Origin: Glossina fuscipes
Lineage: Eukaryota; Arthropoda; Insecta; Diptera; Glossinidae
Direction of reading: 5' to 3'
DNA length: 64,000 nucleotides
Assembly (NCBI RefSeq): GCF_014805625.2
Contig: NW_023998423.1
Location: forward strand, 2,265,903-2,329,902
Positions 62,048 to 64,000 of this stretch are shown one piece after another. The number at the start of each line of letters is the position of its first letter. The stretch's first letter is position 1. Both the position numbers and the translations under genes were made by a program. Under the pieces are notes generated by a model. That model made no database searches. It had not been told where the DNA came from and saw only the letters and a program-made list of their open reading frames with translations.

Positions 62048-62138
62048 GCTTCTATACGTTCTATAGCTGTTTTTTATTGGAATTCGTATGAAAAACATTG
62101 GAATTCTTATGAAAAACAGCTATAAAATGTATAGAAGC
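62048..62138. repeat. Imperfect hairpin, 27-base arms
   Basis: Left arm GCTTCTATACGTTCTATAGC then TGTTTTT (62,048-62,074). Right arm AAAAACAGC then TATAAAATGTATAGAAGC (62,112-62,138). The arms pair with three mismatches across a 37-base loop, which itself contains a tandem ATTGGAATTC-TATGAAAAAC duplication. It may be a small MITE remnant or a structured RNA. Confidence 0.7.
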
Positions 62139-63499
62139 AAACCGGAATTGGATCCTACATCTAATAAGGATTTTCACGAAAATGTTGTGTTTTTCGGCAC
62201 GAAAGTCTAAGTTTTAATATTCCATAATAAAAATTGTTCCATAATAGTAATTTGATATGAAAATTAACTGCGCTGAACTTTGAAGACGTGCCTTAATGTT
62301 TTGAATATCTTGGGCACAACAATTCTTGCGGACCACAAGTCTGCATTTGCACATAGATCTAGTTTTTCATATACAGTTCCATAATGGTAAGACGGGGCAT
62401 AATCATTGCAAAAATAAGGATTGTGTTTGACAACGTGGTGTAGAGTGTTGAAATGTCTATATACTACGACTATAATGTTTTCACTTGTTAAAATTTGCGT
62501 TCATTTATTACACACATTGACTTTCAGCGATTCTCAAATGAAAATTTCCGTTTTGCCATTTCCTCTCTCTCTCGCTCTCTCTCTCCCTCTCTTAACAACT
62601 TACAACTCAGGCTAAGCCAAATGATGGCTAACAACTGGTGTTTCGAGCAACTTTGGTTTCAGTTTAAGTTTGCGTGCGGAGTTTGCGTTTACTGCTTAAG
62701 GAAGAAGCGATCGCGTTGGATCGATATTAAGTTAAATTTCACTTAAGTTTGTTTATACCTTTTTTTTTTAATGGGGTTTTTGTTTGTACAAGTTTTACAA
62801 GAAATGTTTTTGTGTGAAGAAGTAACGATAAAACAATTCCCTGAAAATGAATAAATGTTGTTTGAACTTGTCAACAAAAACCAAAAAAAAAACAAACACA
62901 CAGATACATACATATGCAAACACATAGGCAGTCAGGAAGAGTTTATAGTTTTTAGTGTTGAAGTTATGAACGAGCAAACTTTAGAGTGAAGCGTTGCATT
63001 TCAACTGTGAAATGTGTACGAAACAGAACAATTTGTACGGCATTGTGTGTTTGCTTTGCATTGTGTTATGTAGATGCACGCTGTTTATACAATGTCGATG
63101 CATTTGAGCATGTATGTGCATGTATGGAATCTTATTAACAATGTGATCTTAAGCGCATAATATTACACTTCTCGTTGCAAACAACAACGTGCCAGTGAAT
63201 AAATAAATGACTGACTAAATATCTGTTTACAGTTTTACGTTTGTTTACTCATAAAGAGACACATACACAAGCATATACACGAAAACATACACATTCGAGT
63301 GCACATAATAATAATAATAGAAGTGCATGAACATTTACATGCATTTTAAGTATTCGGGTCAGTGATAATTTTCATTTCGCTTTTTTTGTTGTTTTTAAAT
63401 ATACTTAAAATACTAGAGAAACGTGTATAAACTTCTTTTCTTTTTTTTTTTTTTTTTGTTTTGGCTTACAATTCAACGATTGTCAAGTATACGTTTCAG

Positions 63500-63782
63500 A
63501 AATGTATGAAATTTAAAGTTCTTTGTATTGTAGCCCTTATCTACTAGAGATGGCTAATGAACGTTTTCATAAGTTAGTATCTTCTATCGTTTCCCGTTGT
63601 TTGTGTTGTCGGAACTTATCAAATTCATCATATTACAGAGCGGCCAAAGATGGACTGTTAGAAGTTTTAAAAGAGGCTACACGCAAAGATGCCAATGCCA
63701 AGGATGGTGACTCTATGACACCGGTATTGTGGGCGGCTTTCGAAGGTCATCTAGATGCTTTGCGCCTTTTATGCGGTAGAGG
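63500..63782 (+). CDS. Sans: Sans / USH1G, first coding exon (partial gene)
   Basis: The exon follows an acceptor (ATACGTTTCAG at 63,499). Coding starts at ATG 63,550 and stops at donor GG|GTAAGTTG (63,783), giving 77 residues and two bases. [20 protein letters not shown] and [20 protein letters not shown] match the first ankyrin repeats of human USH1G, a scaffold of ankyrin repeats, a central region, a SAM domain and a PDZ ligand that holds the Usher complex in hair cells. In Drosophila, Sans works in sensory-organ actin bundles with myosin VIIa. Compared with the human protein there are about 30 extra N-terminal residues, including the cysteine cluster SRCLCCRN. Two short upstream ATGs (63,502; 63,506) lead quickly to stops. 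The remaining exons lie beyond the window. Confidence 0.92.
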
Positions 63783-64000
63783 GTAAGTTGATCGCATTCG
63801 AGCGTAATTCCGCATAAGTAAAGATCGCAACTACTAAGTCACAAGTCGCAAGTGCGGTAGAATGGTCTTAGCTTAGTTCGCGATGCCATAACACTTACCC
63901 ATATTCGTGAGGTTATGGCCATCATCTCTCTACCTCTTTCCTCATTTCCTCCTGACCTTTACCATGTTACAAGATTACGGGCCAGCCCAGCAGTGATTGA
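63783..64000 (+). other. Start of a Sans intron, with a possible SINE fragment
   Basis: Begins GTAAGTTG. Positions about 63,812-63,870 contain TCGCAAGTGCGGTAGAA, close to ACCGCAAGTGCGGTGG in SINE copy 2. A truncated copy of that family is possible. Confidence 0.35.

Larger units (their letters stand above)
58146..63499. other. Intergenic DNA rich in dispersed repeats
   Basis: Likely SCCRO3 promoter at about 58.15-58.3 kb. A long T run lies at about 58.56 kb. Element A-related sequence in reverse lies at about 60.55-61.05 kb (ACCCATCACCGATGG, CCACGCCCAGCC), and a repeat with CCCTACGCAACTTGCGGTAC and TTTGTCCGTCTGTCC at about 61.57-61.80 kb. The (CT)n array at about 62,562-62,592 and a probable leader region of Sans follow. 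A frame near 61.15-61.23 kb (TEFNAFNEKLHNLEDDDSL) is probably a transposon relic. Confidence 0.45.

Noticed and set aside
1..64000. CRISPR array, operon, bacterial or viral gene
   Set aside because: No regularly spaced repeats of that kind, no polycistronic arrangement and no capsid, polymerase or integrase frames were seen; all genes are intron-bearing fly genes or single-exon fly homologues.

Overview
This is nuclear DNA of a schizophoran (higher) fly. The introns are short (63-142 bases) with insect-type splice sites, the intergenic DNA is AT-rich and full of microsatellites and decayed transposons, and every recognisable gene has a clear Drosophila counterpart. The species cannot be fixed from sequence alone. 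Long intergenic distances and abundant repeats fit a calyptrate fly better than Drosophila. Two assembly gaps (100 and 400 N) show that it is a draft scaffold.

Layout. Positions 1-28,300 are gene-poor: microsatellites, a tRNA-derived SINE family, two copies of a ~0.75-0.8 kb dispersed element, and only weak coding traces. A decayed coding-like stretch (about 26.3-28.1 kb, minus) lies next to seele/canopy (28,365-29,138, minus). NAT1/DAP5, an eIF4G-like translation factor, fills 32.6-37.4 kb (plus). Then come PSMG4, a proteasome assembly chaperone (39.35-39.70 kb, plus), and a possible two-exon 48-codon gene (41.3-41.5 kb, minus). Next are a deleted mariner element with a SINE inside it (44.8-45.5 kb), the GLI-type zinc-finger gene sugarbabe (46.5-47.8 kb, plus) and the broken remains of an XRCC2 (RAD51 paralogue) gene (48.1-48.7 kb, minus). 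An RNF34/RFFL-type E3 ligase (49.2-51.5 kb, minus), the myristoylated neddylation factor DCUN1D3/SCCRO3 (56.8-58.1 kb, minus) and the first coding exon of Sans/USH1G (63.55-63.78 kb, plus, running off the window) complete the set.

The genes do not form a pathway. They are neighbouring housekeeping and regulatory loci: protein folding, translation, proteasome assembly, ubiquitin and NEDD8 conjugation, a nutrient-type transcription factor and a sensory-organ scaffold. From memory, NAT1 and sugarbabe are neighbours in Drosophila (CG3845, CG3850) and so are SCCRO3 and Sans (CG13322, CG13320), all on chromosome arm 2R (Muller C). That order should be checked against a map.

Most notable: the NAT1 reading frame has no ATG for about 600 codons, so it must start at a non-AUG codon. 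A recognisable XRCC2 gene has lost its frame, its start and its central region. Several small spliced reading frames on the minus strand, invisible to a length-filtered ORF search, deserve RNA evidence.
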